The notes beneath the pieces were generated by a model, which saw nothing but the letters and a program-made list of their open reading frames with translations, searched no databases and was not told the origin of the DNA. This document shows, one piece after another, positions 1 to 10,096 of a stretch of 64,000 nt of DNA; the stretch's first letter is position 1, and each line of letters opens with the position of its first letter. The DNA is from Mycobacterium sp. GA-1199 (GTDB lineage: Bacteria; Actinomycetota; Actinomycetes; Mycobacteriales; Mycobacteriaceae). The position numbers and the translations under genes are program-made. Location: NCBI RefSeq assembly GCF_001500045.1, contig NZ_LQIX01000012.1, positions 248,001-312,000 on the forward strand, read 5' to 3'.

Positions 1-1
1 C

Positions 2-946
2 AACCGCAACGAGATGCGCTACATCCCCTCCAACGCCAATGTGCGGATCGGCAGCACAACGGTTTTCGGCGCCAAGTCCGTCGAGTTCCTGCCTCCGGCG
101 CAGCCGTCGGGCCAGCAGCTGAAGGCCGGCGCGACAGTGGCCGCCAAGGATGTGCAGCTCGAGGTCAACACGCTGTTCCAGACGTTGAGCGATGTGCTCA
201 ACAAGATCGACCCGATCAACCTGAACGCCACGCTGAGCGCGGTGGCCGAAGGTCTGCGGGGCAACGGCGACGATCTCGGTGCGCTGCTGGCCGGACTGAA
301 TTACTACCTGCAGCAGCTCAATCCGAAACTGCCCACGCTGCAAGAGGATCTGCGCAAGACCGCCGTGGTGGCCAACATCTACGGCGACGCCGGTCCGGAT
401 CTGGCCCGCATCATCGACAACGCACCGGCGATCAGCGACACGATCGTCGACGAGAAGGACAACCTCAACGCGGCGCTGTTGGCCGCCACCGGGCTGGCCA
501 ACAACGGCACCGCCACATTCGAACCCGCCGAGGACGACTACATCGCGGCGATCCAACGGCTCCGCGCACCGCTGAAGGTGGCCGGTGACTATTCACCGGT
601 CTTCGGCTGCATGCTCGAGGGCACCGCGCTGGCAGTCGACCGGTTCGCACCCGTCATCGGCGGTATCCGGCCAGGCCTGTTCGTGGCGTCGAACTTCCTT
701 CCCGGCTCGCCCGGCTACACCTACCCCGAGAGCCTGCCCATCGTGAACGCCACCGGCGGGCCGAATTGTCGTGGCCTGCCCAATGTTCCGAGCAAGCAGT
801 TCGGCGGATCGTGGTACCGCTCGCCGTTCCTGGTCACCGACAACGCGAATGTCCCGTACCAGCCGAACACCGAGTTGCAGTTCGATGCGCCGTCGACGCT
901 GCAGTGGCTGTTCAACGGGGCGTTCGCAGAACGGGACGACTTCTAA
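2..946 (+). CDS. mce4A: Mce4A, MCE-family sterol-import protein (5' end outside window)
   Basis: The reading frame is open from the left edge, so the N-terminal signal-anchor and first part of the MCE domain are missing; about 314 residues remain. What is left is the end of the MCE domain and the long helical region, then a C-terminal extracytoplasmic part with two cysteines. It is the first of six consecutive MCE genes and its stop overlaps the mce4B start by one base (TAATG). I assign it to mce4 rather than mce1-3 because the operon is convergent with otsA, as in M. tuberculosis (from memory). Mce4 proteins form a cell-envelope conduit that imports cholesterol with YrbE4 permeases, which lie outside the window. 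Confidence 0.9.
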   Translation, partial: NRNEMRYIPSNANVRIGSTTVFGAKSVEFLPPAQPSGQQLKAGATVAAKDVQLEVNTLFQTLSDVLNKIDPINLNATLSAVAEGLRGNGDDLGALLAGLNYYLQQLNPKLPTLQEDLRKTAVVANIYGDAGPDLARIIDNAPAISDTIVDEKDNLNAALLAATGLANNGTATFEPAEDDYIAAIQRLRAPLKVAGDYSPVFGCMLEGTALAVDRFAPVIGGIRPGLFVASNFLPGSPGYTYPESLPIVNATGGPNCRGLPNVPSKQFGGSWYRSPFLVTDNANVPYQPNTELQFDAPSTLQWLFNGAFAERDDF

Positions 947-1983
947 TGCGCGGCGACAAGACGTTGCTCTACGTCAGCATCTTCACCGTGGTCATGCTTC
1001 TGGTGGCCGCGGGACTGGTGGTCGTGTTCGGCGAGTTCCGGTTCACCGCCGAGAAGGGCTATCACGCGACCTTCACCGACGCCTCCCGGTTGAAGGCGGG
1101 TCAGGACGTGCGGATCGCCGGTGTCCCGGTCGGAACCGTCGGCGACGTCAAGCTCAACCCCGACAACACGGTCGACGTCTCCTTCGATGTCGACAAGCGC
1201 TATCAGCTCTACACCTCGACGCGGGCGGTGGTCCGCTACGAGAACCTGGTGGGCGATCGGTATCTGGAGATCACCTCGGGACCGGGAGAGCTGCGAAAGT
1301 TGCCGGCCGGCAGCACGATTCCCAAGGAGAACACCCAGCCCGCGCTCGATCTGGACGCGCTGCTCGGCGGCCTGCGGCCGGTGCTCAAGGGTCTCGACGG
1401 TCAGAAGGTCAACGAGGTCAGCAACGCGGTGATCGAGCTGTTGCAGGGCGAGGGCGGCGCGCTGTCGAACCTGTTGTCCACCACGAGTGCATTCGCTCAG
1501 AATCTCGCCGCCAGGGACCAACTCATCGGTGACGTCATCAACCACCTGAACACCGTGCTCGGAACCGTCGACGAGAAGGGTGCGCAGTTCGACGCCAGCG
1601 TCGACCAACTGCAGCAGCTCATCACGGGTCTGGCCGAAGGCCGCGATCCGATCGCCGGCGCCATCGAGCCGCTCGCGTCGGCGGAGAACAACCTGACCGA
1701 CATGCTGCAGAAGTCACGCAGGCCGATACAGGGCGTCCTCGAGAACGTCCGTCCCTTCGCGCAGCGGATGGATGAGCGCAAGGCCGACGTGAACAAGGTG
1801 ATCGAGCCGCTTGCAGAGAACTACCTGCGGCTCAACGCTCTTGGCGCCTACGGTTCCTTCTTCAACATCTTCTACTGTTCGACGCGTTTGAAGATCAACG
1901 GGCCGGCGGGCAGCGACATCCTGATCCCACTGGGCGGTCCGCCCGATCCGTCGAAGGGGAGGTGTGCGCCGAATGTCGAGTAG
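946..1983 (+). CDS. mce4B: Mce4B, MCE-family protein
   Basis: 345 residues. It begins with a short basic stretch and one hydrophobic anchor (about residues 8-30), followed by the MCE domain (roughly 35-115, with the typical VRIAGVPVG and YRYLEI-like segment) and a long helical region ending in a Cys-containing tail. The ATG at 946 overlaps the mce4A stop, indicating translational coupling; a longer in-frame extension upstream would lie inside mce4A and is rejected. It is a structural subunit of the Mce4 sterol transporter, exported and anchored in the envelope. Family membership is certain; the 'B' label follows from position in the operon. Confidence 0.92.
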   Translation: MRGDKTLLYVSIFTVVMLLVAAGLVVVFGEFRFTAEKGYHATFTDASRLKAGQDVRIAGVPVGTVGDVKLNPDNTVDVSFDVDKRYQLYTSTRAVVRYENLVGDRYLEITSGPGELRKLPAGSTIPKENTQPALDLDALLGGLRPVLKGLDGQKVNEVSNAVIELLQGEGGALSNLLSTTSAFAQNLAARDQLIGDVINHLNTVLGTVDEKGAQFDASVDQLQQLITGLAEGRDPIAGAIEPLASAENNLTDMLQKSRRPIQGVLENVRPFAQRMDERKADVNKVIEPLAENYLRLNALGAYGSFFNIFYCSTRLKINGPAGSDILIPLGGPPDPSKGRCAPNVE

Positions 1984-3034
1984 ACCCGATGATTCGAACC
2001 CGTTGCGCACGGGCATCTTCGGCATCTTCCTGGTGGCATGCTTGGTGCTGGTGTCGTTCGGCTACAGCAGCTTGCCGTTCTTTCCGCAGGGTAAGCCTTA
2101 CGAGGCGTATTTCAGCGACGCGGGCGGCATCATCCCCGGCAATGACGTCAACGTGTCGGGCATCAAGGTCGGCAAGGTCACCGGTGTCGAACTGGCCGGG
2201 GACGCGGCGAAGGTCCTGTTCACGGTCGACCGCGACATCAGGGTGGGCGACCAGTCGATGGTCGCGATCAAAACGGACACGGTGCTCGGCGAGAAGTCGT
2301 TGGCGGTGACGCCGCAGGGAAGTGGTGAGTCGACGGTTATCCCGTTGGGACGCACCACGACTCCCTATACGTTGGCCACGGCGCTGCAAGACCTCGGGCA
2401 GACCGCGGGCGAGCTGGACAAGCCGCGGTTCGAGCAGGCGCTGCAGGCCATCACCGACTCGCTGCGCGATGCGACCCCGCATCTGCGCGGTGCGCTGGAC
2501 GGGGTGGCGAACCTGTCGCGCAGCCTGAACAACCGCGACGAGGCGCTCGGGCAGCTGCTCGGCCACGCCAAGCGGGTTTCCGACACCCTGGCGCAACGCG
2601 CCGGTCAGGTGAACCAGCTGATCGTCGACGGCAACCAACTGTTCGCCGCGCTCGACGAGCGGCGTCAGGCGCTGAGCAACCTGATCGCGGGCATCGACGA
2701 TGTGTCACAACAACTTTCCGGTTTCGTCGCCGACAACCGTCGTGAGTTCAGGCCCGCGTTGGAGAAGCTCAACCTGGTGCTGGACAACCTTCTCGAACGG
2801 CGCGAACACATCAGCGAAGCGCTCAAGCGGTTGCCGCCGTATGCCACCGCCCTCGGTGAGGTGGTCGGATCGGGCCCCGGATTCCAGATCAACCTGTACG
2901 GACTGCCGCCGGCACCGATAGCCGAGGTGCTCCTCGACTTCTACTTCCAGCCGGGCAAGTTGCCCGACAGCCTCGCCGACATGCTGCGCGGTTACATCTC
3001 CGAACGCCTGATCATTAGGCCGAAGTCACCATGA
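1973..3034 (+). CDS. mce4C: Mce4C, MCE-family protein
   Basis: 353 residues with an N-terminal membrane anchor (about 10-30), an MCE domain (about 38-118, containing NDVNVSGIKVGKV) and a helical domain. The ATG at 1973 is preferred over a GTG at 1964 because the GGGAGG ribosome-binding site at 1957-1962 is correctly spaced only for the ATG. The gene overlaps the end of mce4B by 11 bases and its own stop overlaps the mce4D start (ATGA). It is a subunit of the Mce4 cholesterol-import complex; nothing suggests truncation. Confidence 0.92.
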   Translation: MSSRPDDSNPLRTGIFGIFLVACLVLVSFGYSSLPFFPQGKPYEAYFSDAGGIIPGNDVNVSGIKVGKVTGVELAGDAAKVLFTVDRDIRVGDQSMVAIKTDTVLGEKSLAVTPQGSGESTVIPLGRTTTPYTLATALQDLGQTAGELDKPRFEQALQAITDSLRDATPHLRGALDGVANLSRSLNNRDEALGQLLGHAKRVSDTLAQRAGQVNQLIVDGNQLFAALDERRQALSNLIAGIDDVSQQLSGFVADNRREFRPALEKLNLVLDNLLERREHISEALKRLPPYATALGEVVGSGPGFQINLYGLPPAPIAEVLLDFYFQPGKLPDSLADMLRGYISERLIIRPKSP

Positions 3035-4482
3035 CCCAAGCGACTTCGACCCTGACCCGCAACCGCTGGCTGCGGCCGACGCTGGCCGCCCTGCTGGTGA
3101 TAGCGCTCGCCGTCGGGGTGTACCTCGTGTGGCCGACCCGGGTCGGCAACAAGGTGACGGCGTACTTCACCTCGGCGGTCGGGCTCTATCCCGGCGACGA
3201 GGTCCGCATCGTGGGGGTCCCCGTCGGTACGGTCGACTCGATCGAACCGCGGGTCGGCGACGTGAAGGTCACGATGACGCTGGACCACGGGGTCCAGGTG
3301 CCCGCCGACGCCAAGGCGCTCGTGATCGCGCCGAACCTGGTGTCGGCCAGGTTCGTTCAGCTCACACCGGCCTACACCGGCGGCACGGCGATGGCCGACG
3401 GTGCGGAGATCGGGCTCGATCGCACCGCGGTGCCGGTCGAGTGGGACGAGGTCAAAGAGCAGCTCACTGCGCTGAGCGCGCAACTCGGGCCGAAACCCGG
3501 TTCGATGCAGGGCCCGCTGTCGACCGTCGTCAACCAGGCAGCCGACACCTTCGACGGCAACGGTGACACGTTCCGCGAAGCGTTGCGGGAGCTCTCGCAG
3601 ACCGCCGGCCGGCTCGGCGACTCGCGCACCGACCTGTTCGGCACGATCCGCAACCTGCAGGTGCTGGTGAATGCGCTGTCGAACAGCAACGAACAGATCG
3701 TGCAGTTCTCCAACCACGTCGCGTCGGTGTCGCAGGTGCTCGCGGACAGTTCGGCGGGCCTGGACAACACGCTCGCCACGTTGAACCAGGCGCTGGGCGA
3801 TGTGCAGGGCTTCCTCAACGAGAGCAACAGCGCGCTGATCGATCAGGTCACCAAGCTGACCGACTTCACCAGCATCCTGACCGAGCGCAGCGAGGACATC
3901 GAGCAGATCCTGCACATCACGCCCAACGGCCTGTCGAACTTCTACAACATCTACAACCCGGCCCAGGGCACGGTGGGCGGCCTGCTGACGCTGCCCAACT
4001 TCGCCAACCCGGTGCAGTTCATCTGCGGCGGTGCATTCGAAGCGGCTCCCACACCTGACAACTTCAAACGCACCGAGATCTGCCGCCAACGCATGGGCCC
4101 CGTCTTCAAGCGCATCGCGATGAACTTCCCGCCGCTGCTGTTCCACCCGATCAACAGCATCACCGCCTACAAGGGCCAGATCATCTACGACACCCCCGCG
4201 ACGGAGGCGAAGGCCGAGACCCCGGTTCCGTACCTGCAATGGCAGCCCGCCCCCGGCGTCACTCCGCCGCCGGTGTCCGCGGACATGGACCTCAGTTCGC
4301 TGATGGCTCCCCCCGCGCCGGACACGGCCCCGGGTGCCGCGCATGCCGGCGGCCCGCTCGCCCAGGCTCCTGCCGCCGAGTCGGACGCTTCGGTCGGCGA
4401 CCCGTCTCAGGCCGCCGAACCCGGCGATCCGGTCGCTCCCGTACCGATGCCTGCCCCGCTACCGGGTGGAGGTGCACCGTGA
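3031..4482 (+). CDS. mce4D: Mce4D, MCE-family protein with Pro/Ala-rich tail
   Basis: 483 residues. There is a single anchor helix at about 14-35, an MCE domain at about 40-120 and a long helical region. After about residue 390 the protein becomes a low-complexity Pro/Ala-rich tail (roughly 400-483), as is usual for the D and F members of mce operons and probably spanning the cell wall. The start overlaps the mce4C stop by four bases, consistent with coupled translation of transporter subunits in fixed order. Confidence 0.92.
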   Translation: MTQATSTLTRNRWLRPTLAALLVIALAVGVYLVWPTRVGNKVTAYFTSAVGLYPGDEVRIVGVPVGTVDSIEPRVGDVKVTMTLDHGVQVPADAKALVIAPNLVSARFVQLTPAYTGGTAMADGAEIGLDRTAVPVEWDEVKEQLTALSAQLGPKPGSMQGPLSTVVNQAADTFDGNGDTFREALRELSQTAGRLGDSRTDLFGTIRNLQVLVNALSNSNEQIVQFSNHVASVSQVLADSSAGLDNTLATLNQALGDVQGFLNESNSALIDQVTKLTDFTSILTERSEDIEQILHITPNGLSNFYNIYNPAQGTVGGLLTLPNFANPVQFICGGAFEAAPTPDNFKRTEICRQRMGPVFKRIAMNFPPLLFHPINSITAYKGQIIYDTPATEAKAETPVPYLQWQPAPGVTPPPVSADMDLSSLMAPPAPDTAPGAAHAGGPLAQAPAAESDASVGDPSQAAEPGDPVAPVPMPAPLPGGGAP

Positions 4483-5639
4483 TCCGCAAAATAGTGGCGA
4501 TCCCTTCGCTGGCGGTGCTGCTGGCGGGCTGCTCGTTCGGCGGGCTCAACTCGTTGAACATGCCGGGCACCGCCGGGCACGGCCCCGGTTCCTACGAGAT
4601 CACCGTGGAACTGCCCGACGTGGCGACGCTGCCGCAGAACTCGCCGGTGATGGTCGACGACGTCACCGTCGGAAGCGTCTCGGGTATCGAGGCGGTGCAA
4701 CGCTCCGACGGCACGTTCTACGCTGCGGTCCAGTTGTCGCTGGACGAGAACGTCAACCTGCCCGAGAACGCGACCGCGAAGGTGGCGCAGACCTCACTGC
4801 TCGGTTCGCAACACATCGAACTGTCTTCGCCCACCGACGCTCCCGGCGTCGGCCAGCTCAAGAACGGTTCGCACATCCCGCTCGATCGGACCGGGCGCTA
4901 CCCGACCACCGAGGAAGTTCTGTCCACTCTGGGCGTCGTGGTCAACAAGGGCAATCTCGGTGCGCTGCAAGACATCACCGACGAGACGTACAACGCGATC
5001 GCGGGACGTCAGGGCTCGTTCACCGACCTGATACCGCGGCTCGCCGAGCTGACCAGTTCGCTGGACCGCCAGACGAACGACATCATCGCGGCGATGGAAG
5101 GCATAGACCGGTTCGCCGGGATACTCGCGCGCAGCAAGGACAGCCTGGGGCTGACACTCGACCGGCTACCGGCGGCGTTGAAGGTGCTCAACGACAATCG
5201 CGCCAACATCGTCGAGGCGTTCACGGCGCTGCGCAGCTTCGCCACCATCGCGGCCCGTGTCCTCGAGCAGACCAAGGACGACTTCGCGGCCGACTTCAAG
5301 GATCTCTACCCGGTGGTCAAGGCGTTCAACGACAACGCCGACTTCTTCATCAAAGATCTCGAGCTGTTGCCGACCTTCCCGTTCCACTACAAGTACCTGC
5401 GCAACGCGGTCCGCGGTGACTACCTGAACGTGTACACCACATTCGACCTGACCCTGCGGCGCACCGGCGAGTCGGTCTTCACGACGTCGTGGGGGCTCGA
5501 CCCGAACATGAAGCGGATGCATGAGCTCATCACCCCGCCGGACTTCATGACGGGCTCGCTGGCGAACCTGTCCGGTCAGGCCGCAGACCCGTTCGAGATT
5601 CCGCCGGGCACGGCGACACAGCACGGGGAGGGGCCGTAG
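4479..5639 (+). CDS. mce4E: Mce4E, MCE-family lipoprotein (LprN-like)
   Basis: 386 residues from a GTG at 4479 that overlaps the mce4D stop (GTGA); GGAGG lies a few bases upstream. The N-terminus is a lipoprotein signal peptide with lipobox LLAGC, so Cys20 or thereabouts would be acylated after cleavage. The MCE domain occupies about residues 45-125, followed by the helical region. In mycobacterial mce operons the E subunit is the lipoprotein (LprN in mce4), which matches the position here. The mature protein would sit on the outer face of the cytoplasmic membrane. Confidence 0.93.
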   Translation: MIRKIVAIPSLAVLLAGCSFGGLNSLNMPGTAGHGPGSYEITVELPDVATLPQNSPVMVDDVTVGSVSGIEAVQRSDGTFYAAVQLSLDENVNLPENATAKVAQTSLLGSQHIELSSPTDAPGVGQLKNGSHIPLDRTGRYPTTEEVLSTLGVVVNKGNLGALQDITDETYNAIAGRQGSFTDLIPRLAELTSSLDRQTNDIIAAMEGIDRFAGILARSKDSLGLTLDRLPAALKVLNDNRANIVEAFTALRSFATIAARVLEQTKDDFAADFKDLYPVVKAFNDNADFFIKDLELLPTFPFHYKYLRNAVRGDYLNVYTTFDLTLRRTGESVFTTSWGLDPNMKRMHELITPPDFMTGSLANLSGQAADPFEIPPGTATQHGEGP

Positions 5640-7382
5640 ATGCTGTCGCGCCTGACTCGTATCCAGCTGTCGATCTTCGCGATCGTCACCGTGCTGACGG
5701 TGGGCGCGATCTCGATCTTCTATCTGCAGTTACCGGCCGCGGTCGGCATCGGCACCTACCGGGCGACCGCCGACTTCGTCGCCGCCGGCGGGCTGTACGA
5801 GAACGCGAACGTCACTTACCGCGGGGTGACGATCGGCCGGGTCGAATCGGTCGCTCTCTCCGATGACGGCGTCGTGGCCAAGATGCGCCTCAACAGCGGC
5901 ACACCCGTACCGGAGAACGTCACCGCGACGGTCAAGAGCGTGTCCGCGGTCGGCGAACAATACATCGACCTGGTTCCTCCGCCGGACGCGTCGAGCGCCA
6001 CGTTGCGCGACGGATCCAACATCGGGGTCGACCGCACCGCGATCGGGCAGGACATCGCCGGCCTGCTGGATGAGGCCGAGAAACTCGTCACGAGCATCGG
6101 GGACAGCCGCATCCAGGAACTCCTCCGCGAAACGTTCAAAGCCTTCAACGGGTCCGGACCCGAACTGGCGCGGATGATCCAGTCGGCGCGGATGCTCGTC
6201 GACGAGGCCAACGCCAACTACGGGCAGGTCAACCAGCTCATCGACCAGGTGGGTCCGTTCCTCGACGCGCAGATCCGCGGCGGCGACGACATCCGCTCGC
6301 TGGCCGACGGGCTGGCCCGGTTCACCACCGAGCTGGCCAACGCCGACCCGCAGTTCCGCTCGACGCTGCAGACCGTGCCCGGAGCGGCGGCCGAGGCCAA
6401 CGAATTGTTCAGCGGGATCCGGCCGTCGTTCCCGGTGCTGGCCGCCAACCTCGCGAACTTCGGACGCATCGGCGTCATCTACCGCAAATCGCTCGAACAC
6501 GCGCTCGTGGTGTTCCCGGCGTTGATGGCGGCGCTGCTGACGGTCGGTGGCGGCCTGCCCGCCGATGAGGGCGGCAAACTCGACTTCAAGATCGACCTGC
6601 AGGACCCGCCGCCGTGCCTGACCGGGTTCGTGCCGGCGAGCGAGATGCGCAGCCCGGCCGACGAGACCCTGCGCGAACTGCCCAAGGACCTGTACTGCAA
6701 GGTGCCGCACAACGATCCGTCCGTCGTTCGCGGCGCGCGCAACTATCCCTGCCAGGAATTCCCGGGCAAGCGTGCCCCGACGATCCAGCTGTGCCGCGAC
6801 CCGCGCGGATACGTCCCGATCGGCAACAACCCGTGGCGTGGTCCGCCGGTGCCGCTGGGAACACCGATGGACGTGATGGAGGACGACACCCCCGAGGACG
6901 GCCGCAACATCCTGCCGCCCAACAAGTTCCCCTACATCCCGCCGCAGGTGGACCCGGAACCGGGCCCGCCGGCGGTGCAGTTACCGCCCGGCGTCCCGCC
7001 CGGTCCCGGCCCCGCGCCGCATGCCCCGTTCCCGCTTCCGGTGCCGCCGAACGAGGTCCAGCCGACCCTGCCGCCCGCGTGGCCGTTCTTCAGCCCGCCC
7101 GACCACGTGGTGCCGCCGTACGGCCGGACACCGCCGCCCCCGCCCGCCGGAACCCTGCCACCGCCTGCGGCCCCCGGTTCCCCGCCGGCGGGTGGCCCGC
7201 CGCTGCCCGCCGAGGCGCCCCCGATGGCATCGGCACCGGCCGGCCCGCGCTTCACCACATACGACCAGAACGGGCAGTTCGTCGACCCCGAGGGCGGAAC
7301 TGGCGTCATCGCGGCCGCGACTGACAAACTGGCGCCTGCAGAAAACTGGGTCGACCTGATGTTGGCCCCAAGACAGGCGTGA
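5640..7382 (+). CDS. mce4F: Mce4F, MCE-family protein with long proline-rich C-terminus
   Basis: 580 residues, starting directly after the mce4E stop with no spacer (TAGATG). The N-terminal anchor (about 8-28) is followed by an MCE domain and helical region up to about residue 300, a Cys-containing segment and then an unusually long proline-rich tail (roughly 430-550) ending in a short non-repetitive segment. Long proline tails are known in F-type Mce proteins and are inferred to cross the peptidoglycan. It is the last of the six MCE subunits. Confidence 0.93.
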   Translation: MLSRLTRIQLSIFAIVTVLTVGAISIFYLQLPAAVGIGTYRATADFVAAGGLYENANVTYRGVTIGRVESVALSDDGVVAKMRLNSGTPVPENVTATVKSVSAVGEQYIDLVPPPDASSATLRDGSNIGVDRTAIGQDIAGLLDEAEKLVTSIGDSRIQELLRETFKAFNGSGPELARMIQSARMLVDEANANYGQVNQLIDQVGPFLDAQIRGGDDIRSLADGLARFTTELANADPQFRSTLQTVPGAAAEANELFSGIRPSFPVLAANLANFGRIGVIYRKSLEHALVVFPALMAALLTVGGGLPADEGGKLDFKIDLQDPPPCLTGFVPASEMRSPADETLRELPKDLYCKVPHNDPSVVRGARNYPCQEFPGKRAPTIQLCRDPRGYVPIGNNPWRGPPVPLGTPMDVMEDDTPEDGRNILPPNKFPYIPPQVDPEPGPPAVQLPPGVPPGPGPAPHAPFPLPVPPNEVQPTLPPAWPFFSPPDHVVPPYGRTPPPPPAGTLPPPAAPGSPPAGGPPLPAEAPPMASAPAGPRFTTYDQNGQFVDPEGGTGVIAAATDKLAPAENWVDLMLAPRQA

Positions 7383-8134
7383 ATGACGGAGGTTCGGCTT
7401 CGGTGAGCACGAGCGGTGGGCCCACGCGCGCGGCGCAGGGGACGACCAGCCAAACAGCACCGACGGAGACCAAGCCGAGGCCGGCGCGGCGTCGGCGCGC
7501 GTCGCGGGCCGCCGGTCCGGCGCGGGGTGAGACGACGGCGACGGCAGTGCGCGTCGAGGCGCCCAAACCTGTCACGGTCCGGCTGGCGAAGCCGGCGGCC
7601 CCCCCGCCGCGCAGGCAACCCAACCGCAAGCTCGTCGCGACGGTCTTCCTGGCCGCCGCCGCCGTCGCCACGGCAGTTCTTGTGGGGCTCGGCGCGCTGA
7701 TGGTCGTTGAGCAACGCGATACCGAGGCGTCGCTGGCGCGCGAGCAGGCTTTCGTCGACACGGCCAAGCAGCTGGTGGTGAACATGTTCAGCTACGAGCA
7801 GGACACCATCGACTCGAGCGTCGACCGGTTCGTCAACAGCACCAGCGGACCGCTTCGCGCGATGATGACCGAGGGCAACAACACCGAGAACCTCAAGATG
7901 CTGTTCCGCGACACCAACGCCAGCGCGGAAGCCGTGATCAACGGCGCCGCGCTGGAGAAGATCGACGAGGTCGCCAACAACGCCGCTGTGCTGGTGTCGG
8001 CGCGGGTCACCGTCACCGACCTGGACGGCAACAACCAGCCGTCGCAACCGTATCGACTGCGCGTCATCGTGCACGAGGACGACAACGGGCACATGACGGC
8101 CTACGACCTCAAGTACCCCGACGGTGGGAACTGA
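7379..8134 (+). CDS. Mce-associated membrane protein
   Basis: 251 residues from a GTG overlapping the mce4F stop by four bases (GTGA). The first 80 residues are Ala/Pro/Arg-rich and disordered, then comes one transmembrane helix (about 83-107) and an extracytoplasmic domain of about 140 residues with the NTF2-like fold pattern of Mas proteins. Two mas genes follow mce4F in M. tuberculosis as well (Rv3493c and Rv3492c, from memory). Such proteins are proposed to stabilise the Mce complex; that role is inference here. Confidence 0.85.
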   Translation: MNDGGSASVSTSGGPTRAAQGTTSQTAPTETKPRPARRRRASRAAGPARGETTATAVRVEAPKPVTVRLAKPAAPPPRRQPNRKLVATVFLAAAAVATAVLVGLGALMVVEQRDTEASLAREQAFVDTAKQLVVNMFSYEQDTIDSSVDRFVNSTSGPLRAMMTEGNNTENLKMLFRDTNASAEAVINGAALEKIDEVANNAAVLVSARVTVTDLDGNNQPSQPYRLRVIVHEDDNGHMTAYDLKYPDGGN

Positions 8135-8652
8135 TGCGCGCATCGTCGAAGAGCCCAAAGACGCCGTGGACCGCGCGGATCGTCGGCGCGCTGTCGATTC
8201 TGTTGGCGGTCGCGTTCGTGGCGTCGGCCGGTGTGGGCGGGTGGCTCTACTGGAACCGCGTGGAGCAGCGCGGCGAGCTGGCCGCGCGCAGCGAGTTGGC
8301 GCCGTTGGCCGAGCGGCAGATCCCGAAGGTGTTCGGCTACGACTATCAGACCGTCGAGCGCACGCTCAACGAGGTCTACCCGATGCTCACCCCGGATTAT
8401 CGCCAGGAGTTCCGCGACCGCGCGGACAAGGACATCATCCCGCAGGCGCGCGAACGACAGTTGGTCAGCCAGGCCCATGTCGTCGGGGTCGGCGTGCTCG
8501 ACGCGCATCGTGAATCGGCTTCGGTGATGGTGTATTTGAACCGAACCGTCACCGACAAATCGAAGGAACCCGTCTACGACGGCAGCCGCTTACGGGTCGA
8601 CTATCAGAAGGTCGACGGCAAGTGGCTGATCCAGTACATCACTCCGATTTAG
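8134..8652 (+). CDS. Mce-associated membrane protein, second copy
   Basis: 172 residues. A short basic N-terminus is followed by one transmembrane helix (about 17-38) and an extracytoplasmic domain resembling that of the preceding gene, so the two are probably diverged paralogs. The start overlaps the previous stop by one base (TGATG). The gene ends the mce4 operon, and its last 14 bases overlap the end of otsA on the opposite strand, leaving no intergenic terminator space. Confidence 0.85.
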   Translation: MRASSKSPKTPWTARIVGALSILLAVAFVASAGVGGWLYWNRVEQRGELAARSELAPLAERQIPKVFGYDYQTVERTLNEVYPMLTPDYRQEFRDRADKDIIPQARERQLVSQAHVVGVGVLDAHRESASVMVYLNRTVTDKSKEPVYDGSRLRVDYQKVDGKWLIQYITPI

Positions 8653-10096
8653 ACCTCGTCGAAGCCAGCGCATCCAAGAACGCGCGGGCCCAGCGGTCGA
8701 CGTCGTGCGCGAGCACCTGCCTGCGCAGCGCCCGCATGCGGCGCCTGCCCTCCTCCGGCGCTTGGTTCAGCGCGGCCTCGATGGCGTCCTTCACGCCCTC
8801 GAGGTGATGCGGATTGGCCAGGTAGGCCTGACGCAATTCCGCTGCGGCGCCGGTGAACTCGCTGAGGACCAACGCGCCGCCCAGATCACTGCGGCAGGCC
8901 ACGTACTCTTTGGCGACGAGGTTCATGCCGTCGCGCAGCGGGGTCACCAGCATGACGTCGGCCGCGACGAAGAACGCGATCAACTCCTCACGCGGCACCG
9001 GGCGGTGCAGGTAGTGCACGATGGGATGACCGACCTCACCGTATTCGCCGTTGATGTGGCCGACCTGACGCTCGATGTCCTCGCGCATCTCGATGTAGCT
9101 CTCGACCCGCTCCCGGCTGGGTGTCGCAAGCTGGACGAGCACGGTGTCCTCGCGGTTGGCCCGGCCCTCGGCGAGCAGTTCGGACAACGCCTTGAGCCGG
9201 ACGTCGATGCCCTTGGTGTAGTCGAGCCGGTCCACACCCAGGAGGATCTTGCGGGGGTTGCCCAGCTCGCTGCGAATCTCCTTGGCGCGCTGGCGGATCG
9301 AGCGGGACCGTGCCTGCTGGTCGAGCGCCGTCGAGTCGATCGAGATGGGGAAGGCGCCGACCTTGACCGTGCGGAACCCGAAACTGACCTCACCGAACCG
9401 TGACCGTACCCCGATCGTCGCTCGGGATGTGTTGGCGCCGACCAACCTTCGAGCCAGGATGAGGAAGTTTTGCGCACCGCCGGGCAGATGGAATCCGACG
9501 AGATCGGCACCGAGCAGTCCTTCGATGATCTCAGTGCGCCACGGCATCTGCATGAACAACTCGACCGGCGGGAACGGAATGTGCAGGAAGAACCCGATGG
9601 TGAGGTCCGGTCGCAGCATGCGCAGCATCTTGGGGACCAACTGCAGCTGGTAGTCCTGGACCCACACGGTGGCGCCCTGCGCGGCGTGTTTGGCGGTGGC
9701 CTCCGCGAAGCGCCGGTTCACCGCCACGTAGGTGTCCCACCACTCGCGGTGGTAGATCGGCTTGACGATCACGTCGTGGTACAGCGGCCACAGGGTCGCG
9801 TTAGAGAAGCCTTCGTAGTACATCGCCACGTCGTCGGCGGACAGCTTGACCGGGCACAGGGTCATGTCGTCCTGCTGGATGGGCCCGTCGTCGGCGTCGG
9901 GAACGCCGGGCCAACCGATCCACGCCCCGCGCCGGCGGCGCAGCAACGGTTCGAGGGCGGTGACCAAGCCGCCCGGACTTCGCTTCCACGTCGTGCTGCC
10001 GTCGGGCAACCGCTCCATGTCGATCGGCAGGCGGTTGGCCACCACCACGAAATCGGCGTTGCCGGAGCCGGCCCGTGGACCGTCCCCTGAAGTCAC
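8639..10096 (-). CDS. otsA: alpha,alpha-trehalose-phosphate synthase (UDP-forming)
   Basis: 485 residues, the normal length for GT20 OtsA. Family signatures are visible: ANRLPID at the N-terminus, [11 protein letters not shown] in the donor-binding region, [12 protein letters not shown], the HIPFPP loop and [11 protein letters not shown] in the C-terminal lobe. It makes trehalose-6-phosphate from a nucleotide-glucose and glucose-6-phosphate, feeding trehalose and mycolate-carrier metabolism. The GTG start at 10096 abuts the stop of the upstream 54-residue gene, so the two are co-transcribed. Adjacency to mce4 is the conserved mycobacterial arrangement. Confidence 0.95.
   Translation of the reverse strand: MTSGDGPRAGSGNADFVVVANRLPIDMERLPDGSTTWKRSPGGLVTALEPLLRRRRGAWIGWPGVPDADDGPIQQDDMTLCPVKLSADDVAMYYEGFSNATLWPLYHDVIVKPIYHREWWDTYVAVNRRFAEATAKHAAQGATVWVQDYQLQLVPKMLRMLRPDLTIGFFLHIPFPPVELFMQMPWRTEIIEGLLGADLVGFHLPGGAQNFLILARRLVGANTSRATIGVRSRFGEVSFGFRTVKVGAFPISIDSTALDQQARSRSIRQRAKEIRSELGNPRKILLGVDRLDYTKGIDVRLKALSELLAEGRANREDTVLVQLATPSRERVESYIEMREDIERQVGHINGEYGEVGHPIVHYLHRPVPREELIAFFVAADVMLVTPLRDGMNLVAKEYVACRSDLGGALVLSEFTGAAAELRQAYLANPHHLEGVKDAIEAALNQAPEEGRRRMRALRRQVLAHDVDRWARAFLDALASTRSKSE

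Noticed and set aside
766..945. Upstream extension of the mce4B frame into mce4A
   Set aside because: It overlaps well-conserved mce4A coding sequence, and the ATG at 946 fits the normal Mce N-terminal anchor.
2992..4344. Long minus-strand frame of 450 codons opposite mce4D
   Set aside because: Arg/His/Asp-rich low-complexity translation typical of the antisense of GC-rich genes; no domain.
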